DNA of 64,000 nt from Parabacteroides distasonis (GCF_004793765.1 NZ_SRYM01000010.1:36574-100573), one strand, 5' to 3'; positions 52,297 to 62,208 are shown, counted from the first letter of the stretch. Translations and numbers: made by a program. Notes: generated by a model from the sequence alone, not told the origin.

Positions 52297-55148
52297 TTTT
52301 TCTTATTTGCTATATCTAACTCTTCTTTCAAGAACGGAGCCGTAAACCCGACACCACTCTCCGCTAAAGCCTCCGGAGTCCCGGTGAAAAGGACGTTACC
52401 TCCACGACGCCCCCCCTCAGGGCCCATATCGATCAAGTAGTCGGCGCTTTTGATAACATCGAGGTTATGTTCGATAACGATGATCGTATTGCCTTTATCC
52501 ACTAGCTTGTTCAATACCCCCAGCAAGACCCGGATATCCTCGAAGTGCAGACCGGTGGTAGGCTCATCCAACACATAAAGCGTCTTTCCCGTATCCCGCT
52601 TCGCTAATTCGGTAGCCAGCTTGACACGTTGGCTCTCGCCGCCGGATAAGGTCGTGGAGGGCTGCCCCAGCTTGATATACCCCAGACCTACATCCTGCAA
52701 GACCTTGATCTTGGATAAGATCGTCGGGATATTCTCGAAGAACTCCACGGCCATATTGATCGTCATATCCAAGATATCCGCGATAGACTTCCCACGGAAA
52801 CGAACCTCTAGGGTCTCCCGGTTATATCGCTTGCCATGACAATCCTCGCAAGGCACCAGCACGTCCGGAAGGAAATTCATCTCGATCGTCTTATAGCCAT
52901 TTCCCTTACAGGTCTCGCACCGTCCACCCGATACGTTAAAAGAGAAACGTCCCGGCTTATACCCTCTCACCTTCGATTCCGGAAGTTCCACGAACAGATT
53001 CCGGATATCCGAGAATACCCCGGTATAGGTCGCCGGGTTACTCCGGGGGGAACGACCGATCGGAGATTGATCCACGTTCACGATCTTATCGACATGCTCG
53101 ATTCCCTCAATGGCGTCGTATGCCAAGGGGTCTTCCAGCGAGCGATAGAAATGCTGGCTCAAGATCGGTTGCAGCGTACGGTTAATCAAGGTAGACTTTC
53201 CGCTACCCGACACACCCGTGACGCAAATAAGCGTACCCAAGGGGAAAGACACGTCCACATGCTTCAGGTTATTACCACAGGCTCCCTTGATCGTAATGAA
53301 CTGCCCGTTACCTTTCCTACGTTCGGCAGGAACGGCTATCTCCGTGTTCCCGTTCAAATAGGAAGAGGTCAAGGTATCTACACGCAACATCTCCTTGGGG
53401 GTTCCCTCGAAGACAACCTCGCCACCCAGACGGCCCGCTTTAGGCCCCATATCCACCACGTAATCGGCACTCAGCATCATATCCTTATCATGCTCCACGA
53501 CGATCACGGAGTTTCCCGTATCACGCAATTGTTTCAGGGAATTAATCAAACGGACGTTGTCCCGTTGGTGCAAACCGATGCTCGGCTCATCCAATATATA
53601 AAGTACGTTCACCAATTGGCTTCCGATCTGGGTAGCCAGACGGATACGCTGGCTCTCGCCACCGGACAAGGTAGCGGAACCCCGGTTCATGGAAAGATAA
53701 TCCAATCCCACATCCAGCAAGAAGCGCAGGCGGGAGCGTATCTCCTTCAATATCTCCGTAGCGATCCGAAGCTGTTTCGGGTCTAGCTTCTCCTCAATAC
53801 CCTCCAGCCACTCATATAATTCCGAGATATCCATGGCCGACAACTCGGCGATATTCTTTCCCGCTATCCGGTAGCTCAACGCCTCCTTATTCAACCGCCA
53901 GCCGTTGCACTCCGTACAAGTGGCCATCTTGATGAATTGTCCCGCCCATTTCTGCGCCGAGGCGGACGCCTCGCTCTCCTGTTGCATCAGGATATACTTG
54001 GCGACTCCCTCATACGACAAGAAATAGTTAGACGATCCCAACGAGTCGTTCTTGATCTGCAACCGCTCGTCCGTACCGTTCATGATCTCATCCATCGCCT
54101 CCTCGGGGATATCTCGTATAGGCGTCTTGATCGTCACGCCATGCTTTTGGCAAAGCGCATCGATCTGCCAGAATATCAACGAATTCTTATATTTGCCCAA
54201 GGCTACGATACCACCGCTATAGATACTCAAGGAAGGATCGGGAACGATCTTATCCATATCCAGCAAATTGACCTGTCCCAGACCTTTACACTTCGGACAC
54301 GCCCCTTGAGGGGAATTGAACGAGAAATTATGCGGAGCCGGCTCACTGTAAGACAATCCGGTCACCGGGTCCATCAGGCGACGGCTATAATGGCGGACCT
54401 CATTCGTCTCGGTATCCAGTATCAGCACGAGGCCATCGCCTTGCTTCATGGCGATCTTCAAGCTCTCTTTCAGGCGACGCTCGTCTGTCTCGGAGACAAT
54501 CATCTTATCGATCACCACTTCGATACTGTGCATCTTATAACGATCCAGCTTCATTCCATGGAAGATCTCTTTCAACTCGCCATCGACACGGACGTTCAGA
54601 TATCCTTTTTTACGTATCTGCTCGAAAAGTTCTTTATAATGTCCCTTTCGATTACGGACCAGCGGAGCCAGGAGATACGTTTTTTTTCCGTTGTACTCAT
54701 CCAAGATCAACCGTAAGACTTGATCCTCGGTATATTTCACCATCTTCTCCCCGCTCAAATAGGAATAGGCCTCTCCTGCCCTAGCGTAAAGCAAACGGAA
54801 AAAGTCGTAGATCTCGGTAGTCGTGCCGACAGTGGAACGAGGATTCTTATTGGTTGTCTTTTGCTCGATGGAGATAACCGGACTCAGACCCGTTATCTTA
54901 TCTACATCGGGTCGCTCCATATTCCCTAAGAAATTCCGGGCGTAAGCCGAGAATGTCTCCACATACCGCCTTTGCCCCTCGGCGAAAATCGTATCGAACG
55001 CCAATGAAGACTTGCCGCTACCACTCATGCCGGTAATCACCGTTAACTTATTCCTCGGAATCTCTACATCTATATTCTTCAGATTATGAACACGTGCGCC
55101 AAGTACGGATATGCGCCCGCCTTCCAATGCCTGTTTATCTTTTACCAT
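52293..55148 (-). CDS. uvrA: Excinuclease ABC subunit A (UvrA)
   Basis: 951 residues. Two ABC ATPase modules, each with Walker A (GMSGSGKSSLAFDTIFAEG and GVSGSGKSTLINRTL) and ABC signature (LSGGESQRIRLATQIGS; LSGGESQRVKLATEL). Zinc fingers at CPKCKGLGQ and CETCKGNGYKT...CEDCHGK. The DNA damage sensor of nucleotide excision repair. A TATCTTTA box (55174-55181, minus) is one base off the -7 consensus. Confidence 0.96.
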   Translation of the reverse strand: MVKDKQALEGGRISVLGARVHNLKNIDVEIPRNKLTVITGMSGSGKSSLAFDTIFAEGQRRYVETFSAYARNFLGNMERPDVDKITGLSPVISIEQKTTNKNPRSTVGTTTEIYDFFRLLYARAGEAYSYLSGEKMVKYTEDQVLRLILDEYNGKKTYLLAPLVRNRKGHYKELFEQIRKKGYLNVRVDGELKEIFHGMKLDRYKMHSIEVVIDKMIVSETDERRLKESLKIAMKQGDGLVLILDTETNEVRHYSRRLMDPVTGLSYSEPAPHNFSFNSPQGACPKCKGLGQVNLLDMDKIVPDPSLSIYSGGIVALGKYKNSLIFWQIDALCQKHGVTIKTPIRDIPEEAMDEIMNGTDERLQIKNDSLGSSNYFLSYEGVAKYILMQQESEASASAQKWAGQFIKMATCTECNGWRLNKEALSYRIAGKNIAELSAMDISELYEWLEGIEEKLDPKQLRIATEILKEIRSRLRFLLDVGLDYLSMNRGSATLSGGESQRIRLATQIGSQLVNVLYILDEPSIGLHQRDNVRLINSLKQLRDTGNSVIVVEHDKDMMLSADYVVDMGPKAGRLGGEVVFEGTPKEMLRVDTLTSSYLNGNTEIAVPAERRKGNGQFITIKGACGNNLKHVDVSFPLGTLICVTGVSGSGKSTLINRTLQPILSQHFYRSLEDPLAYDAIEGIEHVDKIVNVDQSPIGRSPRSNPATYTGVFSDIRNLFVELPESKVRGYKPGRFSFNVSGGRCETCKGNGYKTIEMNFLPDVLVPCEDCHGKRYNRETLEVRFRGKSIADILDMTINMAVEFFENIPTILSKIKVLQDVGLGYIKLGQPSTTLSGGESQRVKLATELAKRDTGKTLYVLDEPTTGLHFEDIRVLLGVLNKLVDKGNTIIVIEHNLDVIKSADYLIDMGPEGGRRGGNVLFTGTPEALAESGVGFTAPFLKEELDIANKKK

Positions 55149-55223
55149 TTTTACCTATCTGATTTAGGGGCCGTAAAGATACGAAAAAAACAGAAGCCAA
55201 TCAAACTTTCCGGCAAATCATAG

Positions 55224-55487
55224 CATGATCTCCGCCACTTCCTTCCGCCTATTTACTCCCTTTATCCTTCACCTCCAGCCAGGGAGAGGGAGCCCGTATA
55301 TTCTCGTAAAACTTCTTTTTCTCCTTGGTTCGCCGTTCTTTTCATCGGTGTAATTGTTGTCGTTGCGGCCCCCTTTATTATCTATGCTTCTAAGAAAGCA
55401 TCTTGGGTAGATCCGAATACTGGACTCGAACCGTTCCATTGGGAAGTAAAAAATGACGTATCCGATACGAATACGACAAAAGCATAA
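55224..55487 (+). pseudogene. Open frame for a small membrane protein lacking a start codon
   Basis: A frame open from just after a TAG at 55221 to TAA at 55485-55487 reads FSPWFAVLFIGVIVVVAAPF, then IIYASKKASWVDPNTGLEPF and ends SDTNTTKA. One strong hydrophobic helix followed by an ordered hydrophilic tail looks like genuine protein, but no ATG, GTG or TTG precedes the helix. Probably a decayed gene. Family unknown. The 55149-55647 gap is otherwise only promoter and AT-rich DNA. Confidence 0.4.
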
Positions 55488-55604
55488 CACACATTCCTCT
55501 CGATAATTACCTAGTCCGAGCTGAAATATTTTCACAGCTCGGACTTTTTGGTAAAAATAGCACAGAATATTTACGTTTTATTATGTGTATTATAAAATTG
55601 TAAT

Positions 55605-55612
55605 TATCTTTG
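55605..55612 (+). promoter_or_regulatory. -7 box of the 70-residue protein gene
   Basis: TATCTTTG, 35 nt before the ATG at 55648. No good -33 element. Confidence 0.5.
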
Positions 55613-55647
55613 CAATAGTATTCATAAAATAAAATATCAAAAGAACT

Positions 55648-55860
55648 ATGGCACGTACAGTGGATTATTCAAAAAAGGCTGAGAAAATCAAAGAGCAAGT
55701 AGATGAATTAGTACAAGAATTAATGGCTGCTAAATCGGCTCCGGTAGTTTCCAAAAGAAGTTTAAAAGTAGCTGACATCAATTTCGAGAACGAGGATGTT
55801 AATACATTAATGCAAATACAAGCTCGCCTCGCTCGCATTATTTTGGAGAAGAGCAAATAA
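55648..55860 (+). CDS. 70-residue conserved hypothetical protein
   Basis: MARTVDYSKKAEKIKEQVDE begins a probable coiled helix, followed by LMAAKSAPVVSKRSLKVADI and a second helix (VNTLMQIQARLARIILEKSK). No cysteines, no membrane segment, slightly basic. Not recognised as a named family. It has its own -7 box and a strong terminator, so it is transcribed alone. Confidence 0.7.
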   Translation: MARTVDYSKKAEKIKEQVDELVQELMAAKSAPVVSKRSLKVADINFENEDVNTLMQIQARLARIILEKSK

Positions 55861-55884
55861 GAAAAAACCCTGCTAAGGTTTTAA

Positions 55885-55937
55885 AAAAGCGTTTTTCCCA
55901 TCTTTAAGGATGTTTCGGGAAAGGCGCTTTATTTTTT
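55885..55937 (+). terminator. Terminator after the 70-residue protein gene
   Basis: AAAGCG-TTTTTCCC pairs with GGGAAA-GGCGCTTT across a 16- to 17-nt loop, followed by ATTTTTTA. Confidence 0.85.
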
Positions 55938-55968
55938 ATGTCTCGTGCGAACTTTCAAAGAAAAAGCT

Positions 55969-55976
55969 TATCTTTG
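55969..55976 (+). promoter_or_regulatory. -7 box of the ATPase-DUF4435 gene
   Basis: TATCTTTG, 21 nt before the ATG at 55998, just past the preceding terminator. It makes the gene an independent single-gene unit. Confidence 0.5.
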
Positions 55977-55997
55977 AAAAACTAATCAATAACATGT

Positions 55998-57554
55998 ATG
56001 GAACTAACACTCCCAACGAAAGTTAATGTGACACATCCCATCATGCTAGACACGAAAATATTAGTCGTGATCGGAGCGAACGGTGCGGGGAAAAGCTCTT
56101 TTGGTAGAGATTTATTGGAGAGATATGCGGGTCAGGCGAAAAGAATATCCGGTATACATGCCTTATTCATCAGCGAGGACGAATCTAAATTATCGACATC
56201 CAATGAATTCGTGCGTTTACAGTCTATGATCAAGGAACGACTATTCATGCCACGTATTTCTGAATACGAGAAACTGATTTTGCAACTCCAAAGAGAGGAA
56301 TTCGAGGCGGCAGTTAACTTCAAGGAAACCTGCAAGACCAATAGCGAGATACATCCTCCGATTACCAAGATTGATATCATACAAACGATCTGGGAAAAAA
56401 TGTTTCCACATAATCGCCTGATACGAAAGTCTGGGTTTATCGAGCTTGTATCTACGGGGCGTGATTCAAATTCCTATACCGCCGGACGTATGAGCGATAG
56501 CGAGAAACTGGTGTTTTACTTGATTGGCGCTGCGTTATGCGCATGCCCGAACGCCTTGCTCGTGATAGAAGAACCGGAAACCCTTCTCCACAACTCCATA
56601 AAGAACCAGCTTTGGGACGAGATCGAGGCGATACGCCCGGACTGTACGTTCGTTTATCTCACGCACGACATTGATTTCGCCACCTCCCGCTCCGATAGCA
56701 AACAGATCTGGATTCGCTCTTACGACGCCGATCATTCCCTATGGGATTACGAATTGATCGAGAGTAACGAAAGTTTCCCGGAAGAAGTCTATATGGAAAT
56801 ACTCGGCAGTCGGAAACCGATCTTGTTTATCGAGGGAACCGACATGAACAGTATCGACAGCAAGCTTTATCCCTTCATATTCCCCGACTATCTGGTAAAA
56901 CCGATGGGCGGTTGCCAAAAAGTAATCGAGACAACCAAAGCGTTCAGTCAACTGAAAGACTTCCATACATTAGATGGCAAAGGCATCGTAGATCGTGACA
57001 GGCGTACGCAAGGAGAAATAGACTATCTACGAGAACAACATATTTATGTACCGGATGTAGCGGAAGTAGAGAACCTGTTGATGATAGAGGATGTGATCAA
57101 GACGGTCGCTAAACGGTTGATGAAAGATCCTGACGATGTTTTTAAGCAAGTGAAAGAGAACGTAGTGCGTCTTTTCCAGAAAGAATTGGATTCGCAAGTA
57201 ATCCTTCATGCCAAACATCAAGTCCGTAAAAAACTGGAGACTACCGTAGATCGCAAGATAACGACGGTGGAGCAATTAACCGAACATGTAGAAAGTATCC
57301 GTCAGAACATCCATGTGGAAGAAATATACAAAAACATAAAAGAAAAGTTCGAGTCTTATATAGAAACGGAGAACTATAAAAGCATCCTCCGTGTTTATAA
57401 TCAAAAAGGAATGTTACCACAGAGCCGCCTATGCGCAATCTGCGGTATCAGTAACAAAGAGAGTTATTTAAACCTAATTCTCTCCATATTAAAAGAAAAC
57501 AAGGAGGATGCGGAAGCGATACGGAAGGCTATCAAACATTCATTGGGCACATAA
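55998..57554 (+). CDS. ABC-type ATPase fused to DUF4435 (TOPRIM-like); PARIS-like defence candidate
   Basis: 518 residues. Residues 1-255 are an ABC/OLD-like ATPase: Walker A GANGAGKS (26-33), signature-like GRMSDSEKLVF (163-173), Walker B ALLVIEEPET (186-195) and switch His in YLTHDIDFA. Residues 270-500 match DUF4435, with TOPRIM-type acidic residues in ILFIEGTD (Glu279) and VDRDR (Asp332, Asp334). In PARIS phage-defence systems an ATPase (AriA) holds a DUF4435 TOPRIM protein (AriB) that is released by phage anti-restriction proteins and cuts host tRNA; fused single-gene forms exist. This gene has that architecture but the ATPase half is short. Related single-gene ATPase-DUF4435 proteins without known defence role also exist. 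Confidence 0.8.
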   Translation: MELTLPTKVNVTHPIMLDTKILVVIGANGAGKSSFGRDLLERYAGQAKRISGIHALFISEDESKLSTSNEFVRLQSMIKERLFMPRISEYEKLILQLQREEFEAAVNFKETCKTNSEIHPPITKIDIIQTIWEKMFPHNRLIRKSGFIELVSTGRDSNSYTAGRMSDSEKLVFYLIGAALCACPNALLVIEEPETLLHNSIKNQLWDEIEAIRPDCTFVYLTHDIDFATSRSDSKQIWIRSYDADHSLWDYELIESNESFPEEVYMEILGSRKPILFIEGTDMNSIDSKLYPFIFPDYLVKPMGGCQKVIETTKAFSQLKDFHTLDGKGIVDRDRRTQGEIDYLREQHIYVPDVAEVENLLMIEDVIKTVAKRLMKDPDDVFKQVKENVVRLFQKELDSQVILHAKHQVRKKLETTVDRKITTVEQLTEHVESIRQNIHVEEIYKNIKEKFESYIETENYKSILRVYNQKGMLPQSRLCAICGISNKESYLNLILSILKENKEDAEAIRKAIKHSLGT

Positions 57555-57652
57555 AATTTTCTTGAAAATGCAGGAAAAGTCCATAAAAAATTGTTCTTTT
57601 GCAAACTGTTTTATAACATTAACGGGCCAAAGCCCTATATATTAATTATCAT

Positions 57653-59419
57653 ATGCGTACACCTACACTTCAATATCTTTACTTGCAAAAGCCGGTAACC
57701 ATGATGGTAGTAATCTGTATTATATCGGTGTTACCTTGGATCGGCCTCGGCGATTTTTCCACCAAAGGGGAACCTCGGGAAGCAGCCGTAGCGATCTCCA
57801 TGCTTGAGACAGGTAATTGGGTCTTGCCACAATCTTACGCAAACGAGTTCGCTTTCAAGCCACCGATGGCGCATTGGTTAATGGCGGCCTTCTCTTATCC
57901 ACAGGGATATGTTTCCGAGTTCACCTCCCGCTTGCCATCCGCTTTAGCCTTTACTACCTTGATCGGATTCGTATTGGTCTTTTTCGGCAAACGAATCGTA
58001 AAGTTTCAGGAGGCATTCATAGCTACCCTCCTATTGGTCACCTGCATAGAGATACATCGAGCGGCCATGACGACCCGGGTGGATATGTTACTCACTACTT
58101 TTATAGTCATAGGACTTTTTCAGCTATATCGATGGGAAGATAAATTGGAGCTGAAAGGACTTCCCATATTCATACCTTTATTATTAGGATGCGCCGTACT
58201 TACCAAAGGACCGGTAGGCGTAGTATTGCCCCTGTTCGTATTCGGCATTTATTTATTAATGTTAGGTCAATATAGTTATCTTACAATATTCAAGGCTTTA
58301 CTATATGCGGGAATATCCTCTTTATTCCTACCGATGTTATGGTATACCGCCGCATGGAAACAGGGTGGAGATGAGTTCCTCAATGTCGTATTAGCGGAGA
58401 ATTTCGCCCGTTTCTTACACCTAAACACTCCTGAAATTTCCTATGATCTGGGGCATGAGAATGGCGTTTGGTATAATTTAATGACGTTGGCGGCAGGCTT
58501 TATGCCTTGGACTATTTTCTTTTTCTTCTCTTTATTCGGGCTGAAGCTTAGCAAACCTGGGCAACCTATTAAAGAGATCCTAAAAAACACGTGGAAACGC
58601 ATCCGTTCCATGGAAAAAGTTCGTTTATTTAGTTTGGTCGCTTTAGTCGGCATCCTTTTCTTCTATTCGATTCCTTCCAGTAAACGAAGCGTATATTTAA
58701 TGCCGGCTTATCCGTTCATCGCCTTGTTTTTGGCTCAATATGCCTTATATATTACGGAATACCGTACGAAAATAACTCGGGTATTCGCCGCTTTTTTAGC
58801 TTCCGTAGTAAGTGTCGTCATGATAGCGATCTTGCTTACGGTATTCGGGATTATTGATCCTGTTGGCATCGTCGGTCAATATACACAAAACACATCGGCC
58901 TTGGACACGGTACAAATAGTATCAAAAGTATTGGTTCACCCCAGTACACTTACGATCGGTATTATCTTCATAAATCTATTGATACTAGGAACGGTCTATT
59001 ACCAAATGTTCAAGAAAATAAATATCAAGATTCTCTACGCTACGATAGCCTTGACATTCTCGGTTAATTTATTAATTGACGGTGTCATTATGAGAGGTAT
59101 TCGTGAAGGAGATTCTTGCCGTGTTTTCGCAGAACGTATCTTGAAAGAGTATCCATTGAATAAAGAGAATGTATATGTCGTAAATAACCTTCGGATTTAT
59201 CGGAATCTGTATGGTTTAAACTTCTACATGGGAAATATCTTCCATGACTTCGATAAAGAAACACCCGCCAAAGGTTATTTCCTGATCGGAGAAAATGAGA
59301 TGGAAAAAGTACTTTCCGCATACGGAGATAAATATATATTCCGTACGCTGACCAAGTCTGATCAAACGTTCAGCGAGCTAAAACAAAAAATTGTACTTAG
59401 CGAGTTCGAGTTGAAATAG
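57653..59419 (+). CDS. GT39/ArnT-type membrane glycosyltransferase
   Basis: 588 residues with about twelve membrane helices. The GT-C signature is GEPREAAVAISMLETGNW with the acidic residue in the first periplasmic loop, followed by FAFKPPMAHWLMAA and TSRLPSALAF. Members move sugars from undecaprenyl-phosphate carriers to lipid A or proteins outside the inner membrane. The C-terminal 100 residues form a soluble periplasmic domain. First gene of a run with anSME, tldD and tldE (gaps of 24, -11 and 1 nt). Confidence 0.88.
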   Translation: MRTPTLQYLYLQKPVTMMVVICIISVLPWIGLGDFSTKGEPREAAVAISMLETGNWVLPQSYANEFAFKPPMAHWLMAAFSYPQGYVSEFTSRLPSALAFTTLIGFVLVFFGKRIVKFQEAFIATLLLVTCIEIHRAAMTTRVDMLLTTFIVIGLFQLYRWEDKLELKGLPIFIPLLLGCAVLTKGPVGVVLPLFVFGIYLLMLGQYSYLTIFKALLYAGISSLFLPMLWYTAAWKQGGDEFLNVVLAENFARFLHLNTPEISYDLGHENGVWYNLMTLAAGFMPWTIFFFFSLFGLKLSKPGQPIKEILKNTWKRIRSMEKVRLFSLVALVGILFFYSIPSSKRSVYLMPAYPFIALFLAQYALYITEYRTKITRVFAAFLASVVSVVMIAILLTVFGIIDPVGIVGQYTQNTSALDTVQIVSKVLVHPSTLTIGIIFINLLILGTVYYQMFKKINIKILYATIALTFSVNLLIDGVIMRGIREGDSCRVFAERILKEYPLNKENVYVVNNLRIYRNLYGLNFYMGNIFHDFDKETPAKGYFLIGENEMEKVLSAYGDKYIFRTLTKSDQTFSELKQKIVLSEFELK

Positions 59420-59443
59420 AAATGTAACATCTAATAGTATACC

Positions 59444-60685
59444 ATGAATAGCTCCTATATTTCCCCTTTCGCTAAGCCGGTCTATATCATGTTGAAACCG
59501 GTAGGCTCTGTTTGTAATTTGGCATGCGAGTATTGTTATTACCTTGAGAAAAGCAAGTTCTATCCGGACGTGAAGAATCACATCATGACGGATCAGATTC
59601 TCGAGAAGTTCATCAAGGAATACATGGAATGCCAAACCATGCGAGAAGTCTTGTTTACGTGGCATGGAGGCGAGACGCTGATGCGGCCTATCAGCTTCTA
59701 TAAAAAAGCCTTGGAGTTGCAACGTAAATATGCGGGAGGACGGCAAATAGACAACTGTATCCAAACCAATGGTACCCTATTGAATGATGAGTGGTGCCAA
59801 TTTTTCAAGGAAAATAATTTCTTGGTGGGTGTATCTATCGATGGCCCGCAAGAGTTCCACGACGAATATCGTAGGAACCGTCAGGGACTCCCCTCTTTCT
59901 ATAAGGTGATGAAGGGGATCGAGTTACTGAAAAAACATGGGGTAGAATATAACGCCATGGCCGTCGTGAATGACTATAACGTGGATTATCCGCTGGAATT
60001 CTATAATTTCTTCAAGGAACTGGATTGCCGTTTCATCCAATTCGCCCCGATCGTGGAGCGTATCGGCCGGCACAAGGAAGGTACCAAGCTATCTTCTCCC
60101 GAGGAGCAAGACGCAACAATCAAGTTAGCTCCGTTCTCGGTAGATAGCGAGAAGTGGGGAAATTTCCTGTGCGCCTTGTTCGATGAGTGGCTGAAAGAGG
60201 ATGTCGGTAAGTTCTACATCCAATTATTCGATTCTACCTTGGCAAACTGGGTAGGTGAGCAACCCGGAGTATGCTCTCTGGCCCGCCATTGCGGTCACGC
60301 CGGAGTAATGGAGTTCAATGGCGACGTGTACGCTTGCGACCATTTCGTATTCCCTGAATACAAACTGGGGAATGTCCAAACAAAGACATTAACGGAAATG
60401 ATGTACAGTCCGATACAACAAAAGTTTGGAACGGATAAAGAAGATAAGCTCCCTACGCAATGCAAAGAATGCGAATATCTTTTCGCTTGCCATGGAGAGT
60501 GCCCGAAAAACAGGTTCCTCCATACGTCGAATGGAGAGCCTGGACTAAATTATCTATGTAAGGGATACAAGAAATTCTTCAAGCACGTAGCTCCTTACAT
60601 GGATTTTATGAAAAAAGAGTTATTGAATCAACGTCCACCCGCAAACGTGATGGATTGGGCTAAACAACAACAACATGAATATTAA
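59444..60685 (+). CDS. chuR: Anaerobic sulfatase-maturating enzyme (radical SAM/SPASM)
   Basis: 413 residues. Radical SAM motif CxxxCxYC in CNLACEYCYYLEKSK, the GGE motif in TWHGGETLM and the C-terminal SPASM cysteines (CSLARHCGHAGVMEFNGDVY with ACDHF, CKECEYLFACHGECPKNRF). This matches anSME/ChuR, which converts Cys or Ser of sulfatases into formylglycine. Gut Bacteroides need it for host-mucin sulfatases. No sulfatase is present in this window. Confidence 0.9.
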   Translation: MNSSYISPFAKPVYIMLKPVGSVCNLACEYCYYLEKSKFYPDVKNHIMTDQILEKFIKEYMECQTMREVLFTWHGGETLMRPISFYKKALELQRKYAGGRQIDNCIQTNGTLLNDEWCQFFKENNFLVGVSIDGPQEFHDEYRRNRQGLPSFYKVMKGIELLKKHGVEYNAMAVVNDYNVDYPLEFYNFFKELDCRFIQFAPIVERIGRHKEGTKLSSPEEQDATIKLAPFSVDSEKWGNFLCALFDEWLKEDVGKFYIQLFDSTLANWVGEQPGVCSLARHCGHAGVMEFNGDVYACDHFVFPEYKLGNVQTKTLTEMMYSPIQQKFGTDKEDKLPTQCKECEYLFACHGECPKNRFLHTSNGEPGLNYLCKGYKKFFKHVAPYMDFMKKELLNQRPPANVMDWAKQQQHEY

Positions 60686-62207
60686 CAGACGTGATTTCAT
60701 TAAAACAGGAAGTATGGTTATGCTTGGAACATTAACGGCTCCTTCCTTACTAGGAAGCTGCACCGGTAGTGAGAGTGATAAAGCAGCCGGTATTTCATTC
60801 GCCATGAATTATTTCAAGGTGAGTGAAGGGGATTTGAAGAAGGTATTGGCGGCAGCCTTGGAGAAAGGCGGGGATTATGCCGATTTGTTTTTCGAGCATT
60901 CATACAGGAACAACGTAGGGTTGCAGGATGGTGCCGTAAACCGTGCCTCATCTAACATCGATTTTGGGATGGGTGTACGTGTCTTGGCTGGTGACCAAAC
61001 GGGATATGCCTACGTAGAGAACGTTACCTTGGACGAGATGCTGAAGGCGGCTCGTACGGCCGCACGGATCGCCACCGGATCGGCGAGCACCACCCCGATA
61101 AACCTGACGGAAAAAGCATGTACGAATAATTTTTACAGTGTGCAAACACCTTGGGACGAGATCGCCATTAATGACAAAATGCCTTTCTTGCAGAAACTAA
61201 ACGATCAGATCTTCGCCAAGGACAAGCGGGTCACCAAGGTGATGGCCTCTTTGGGAGATACGACCTCTCATATTTTATTCTGTAACTCGGAAGGACAAAT
61301 TTATTACGATTATCGCCCGATGAGTGCCTTGAGTGCCGTCTGTATCATGGAGGATAAGGGGAAGATCGAGAACTCGTACGCCGCACGGGCTTTCCGCATG
61401 GGAGCGGAATTCCTGACAGACGACTTGATCAACGAGCTTGCCCAAGAAGCAGTGGATAAGACCTCTATCTTATTCCAAGCGATCAAGCCTAAAGGCGGGG
61501 AAATGCCTGTCGTAATGGGTGCCGGAGGTTCCGGTATCTTATTGCATGAGGCGATCGGTCATGCTTTCGAGGCGGACTTCAACCGTAAAAACACCTCCAT
61601 TTTCTCTGATCAACTGAACAAGAAAGTTTGTAACGAACATATCAACGTGGTGGACGACGGCACGATTCCTTTCAACCGGGGCTCTGTTAATATCGATGAC
61701 GAGGGCGTGGACGGGCAAAAGACCTATATCGTACGGGAAGGAGTCTTGACCAGTTATTTGCACGACCGTATCAGTGCCAAGCATTACGGCATCCCCTCAA
61801 CGGGCAACGGACGCCGGGAGTCTTTCCGGCAGATGCCCATCCCCCGTATGCGTGCCACCTATATGGAAGCCGGCAACGTGACAGAGGAAGAGATCATCTC
61901 TACCGTAAAGAAAGGTATCTATGCCGCCAACTTCACGAACGGGCAGGTACAGATCGGGGCAGGCGATTTTACTTTCTTCGTGAAGGATGGTTACTTGATC
62001 GAGAACGGCAAGCTCACCCAACCTATCAAGGATATCAATATCATCGGTAACGGCCCGAAAGCGTTGGCGGATATCACGATGGTGGGTAATAATTATAAAA
62101 TGGACAACGGCACATGGACCTGCGGTAAAGATGGACAGTCTTGCCCGGTAACCTGCGGTATGCCGTCGGCCTTAGTCAGCAAACTTACAGTAGGAGGAGA
62201 AAACTAA
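60675..62207 (+). CDS. TldD-family metalloprotease with Tat/lipoprotein signal
   Basis: 510 residues. The N terminus MNINRRDFIKTGSMVMLG has the twin-arginine RRDF, and LLGSC follows near residue 29, a Tat-exported lipoprotein. The zinc motif HEAIGH lies at about residues 290-295, with EADFNRKNTSIF. The family needs a TldE partner, encoded next door. Cytosolic TldD/TldE of E. coli processes peptides such as microcin B17 and CcdA; here the pair is split between exported and (apparently) cytosolic parts. Confidence 0.88.
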   Translation: MNINRRDFIKTGSMVMLGTLTAPSLLGSCTGSESDKAAGISFAMNYFKVSEGDLKKVLAAALEKGGDYADLFFEHSYRNNVGLQDGAVNRASSNIDFGMGVRVLAGDQTGYAYVENVTLDEMLKAARTAARIATGSASTTPINLTEKACTNNFYSVQTPWDEIAINDKMPFLQKLNDQIFAKDKRVTKVMASLGDTTSHILFCNSEGQIYYDYRPMSALSAVCIMEDKGKIENSYAARAFRMGAEFLTDDLINELAQEAVDKTSILFQAIKPKGGEMPVVMGAGGSGILLHEAIGHAFEADFNRKNTSIFSDQLNKKVCNEHINVVDDGTIPFNRGSVNIDDEGVDGQKTYIVREGVLTSYLHDRISAKHYGIPSTGNGRRESFRQMPIPRMRATYMEAGNVTEEEIISTVKKGIYAANFTNGQVQIGAGDFTFFVKDGYLIENGKLTQPIKDINIIGNGPKALADITMVGNNYKMDNGTWTCGKDGQSCPVTCGMPSALVSKLTVGGEN

Positions 62208-62208
62208 T

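Noticed and set aside
55269..55535. 88-residue open frame on the minus strand
   Set aside because: The opposite strand reads a plausible membrane protein fragment, and this frame has no structure.
59444..60685. Peptide-modifying RiPP radical SAM enzyme
   Set aside because: Sequence is closer to anSME/ChuR (CNLACEYCYYL and SPASM spacing), and no precursor peptide was found beside it.
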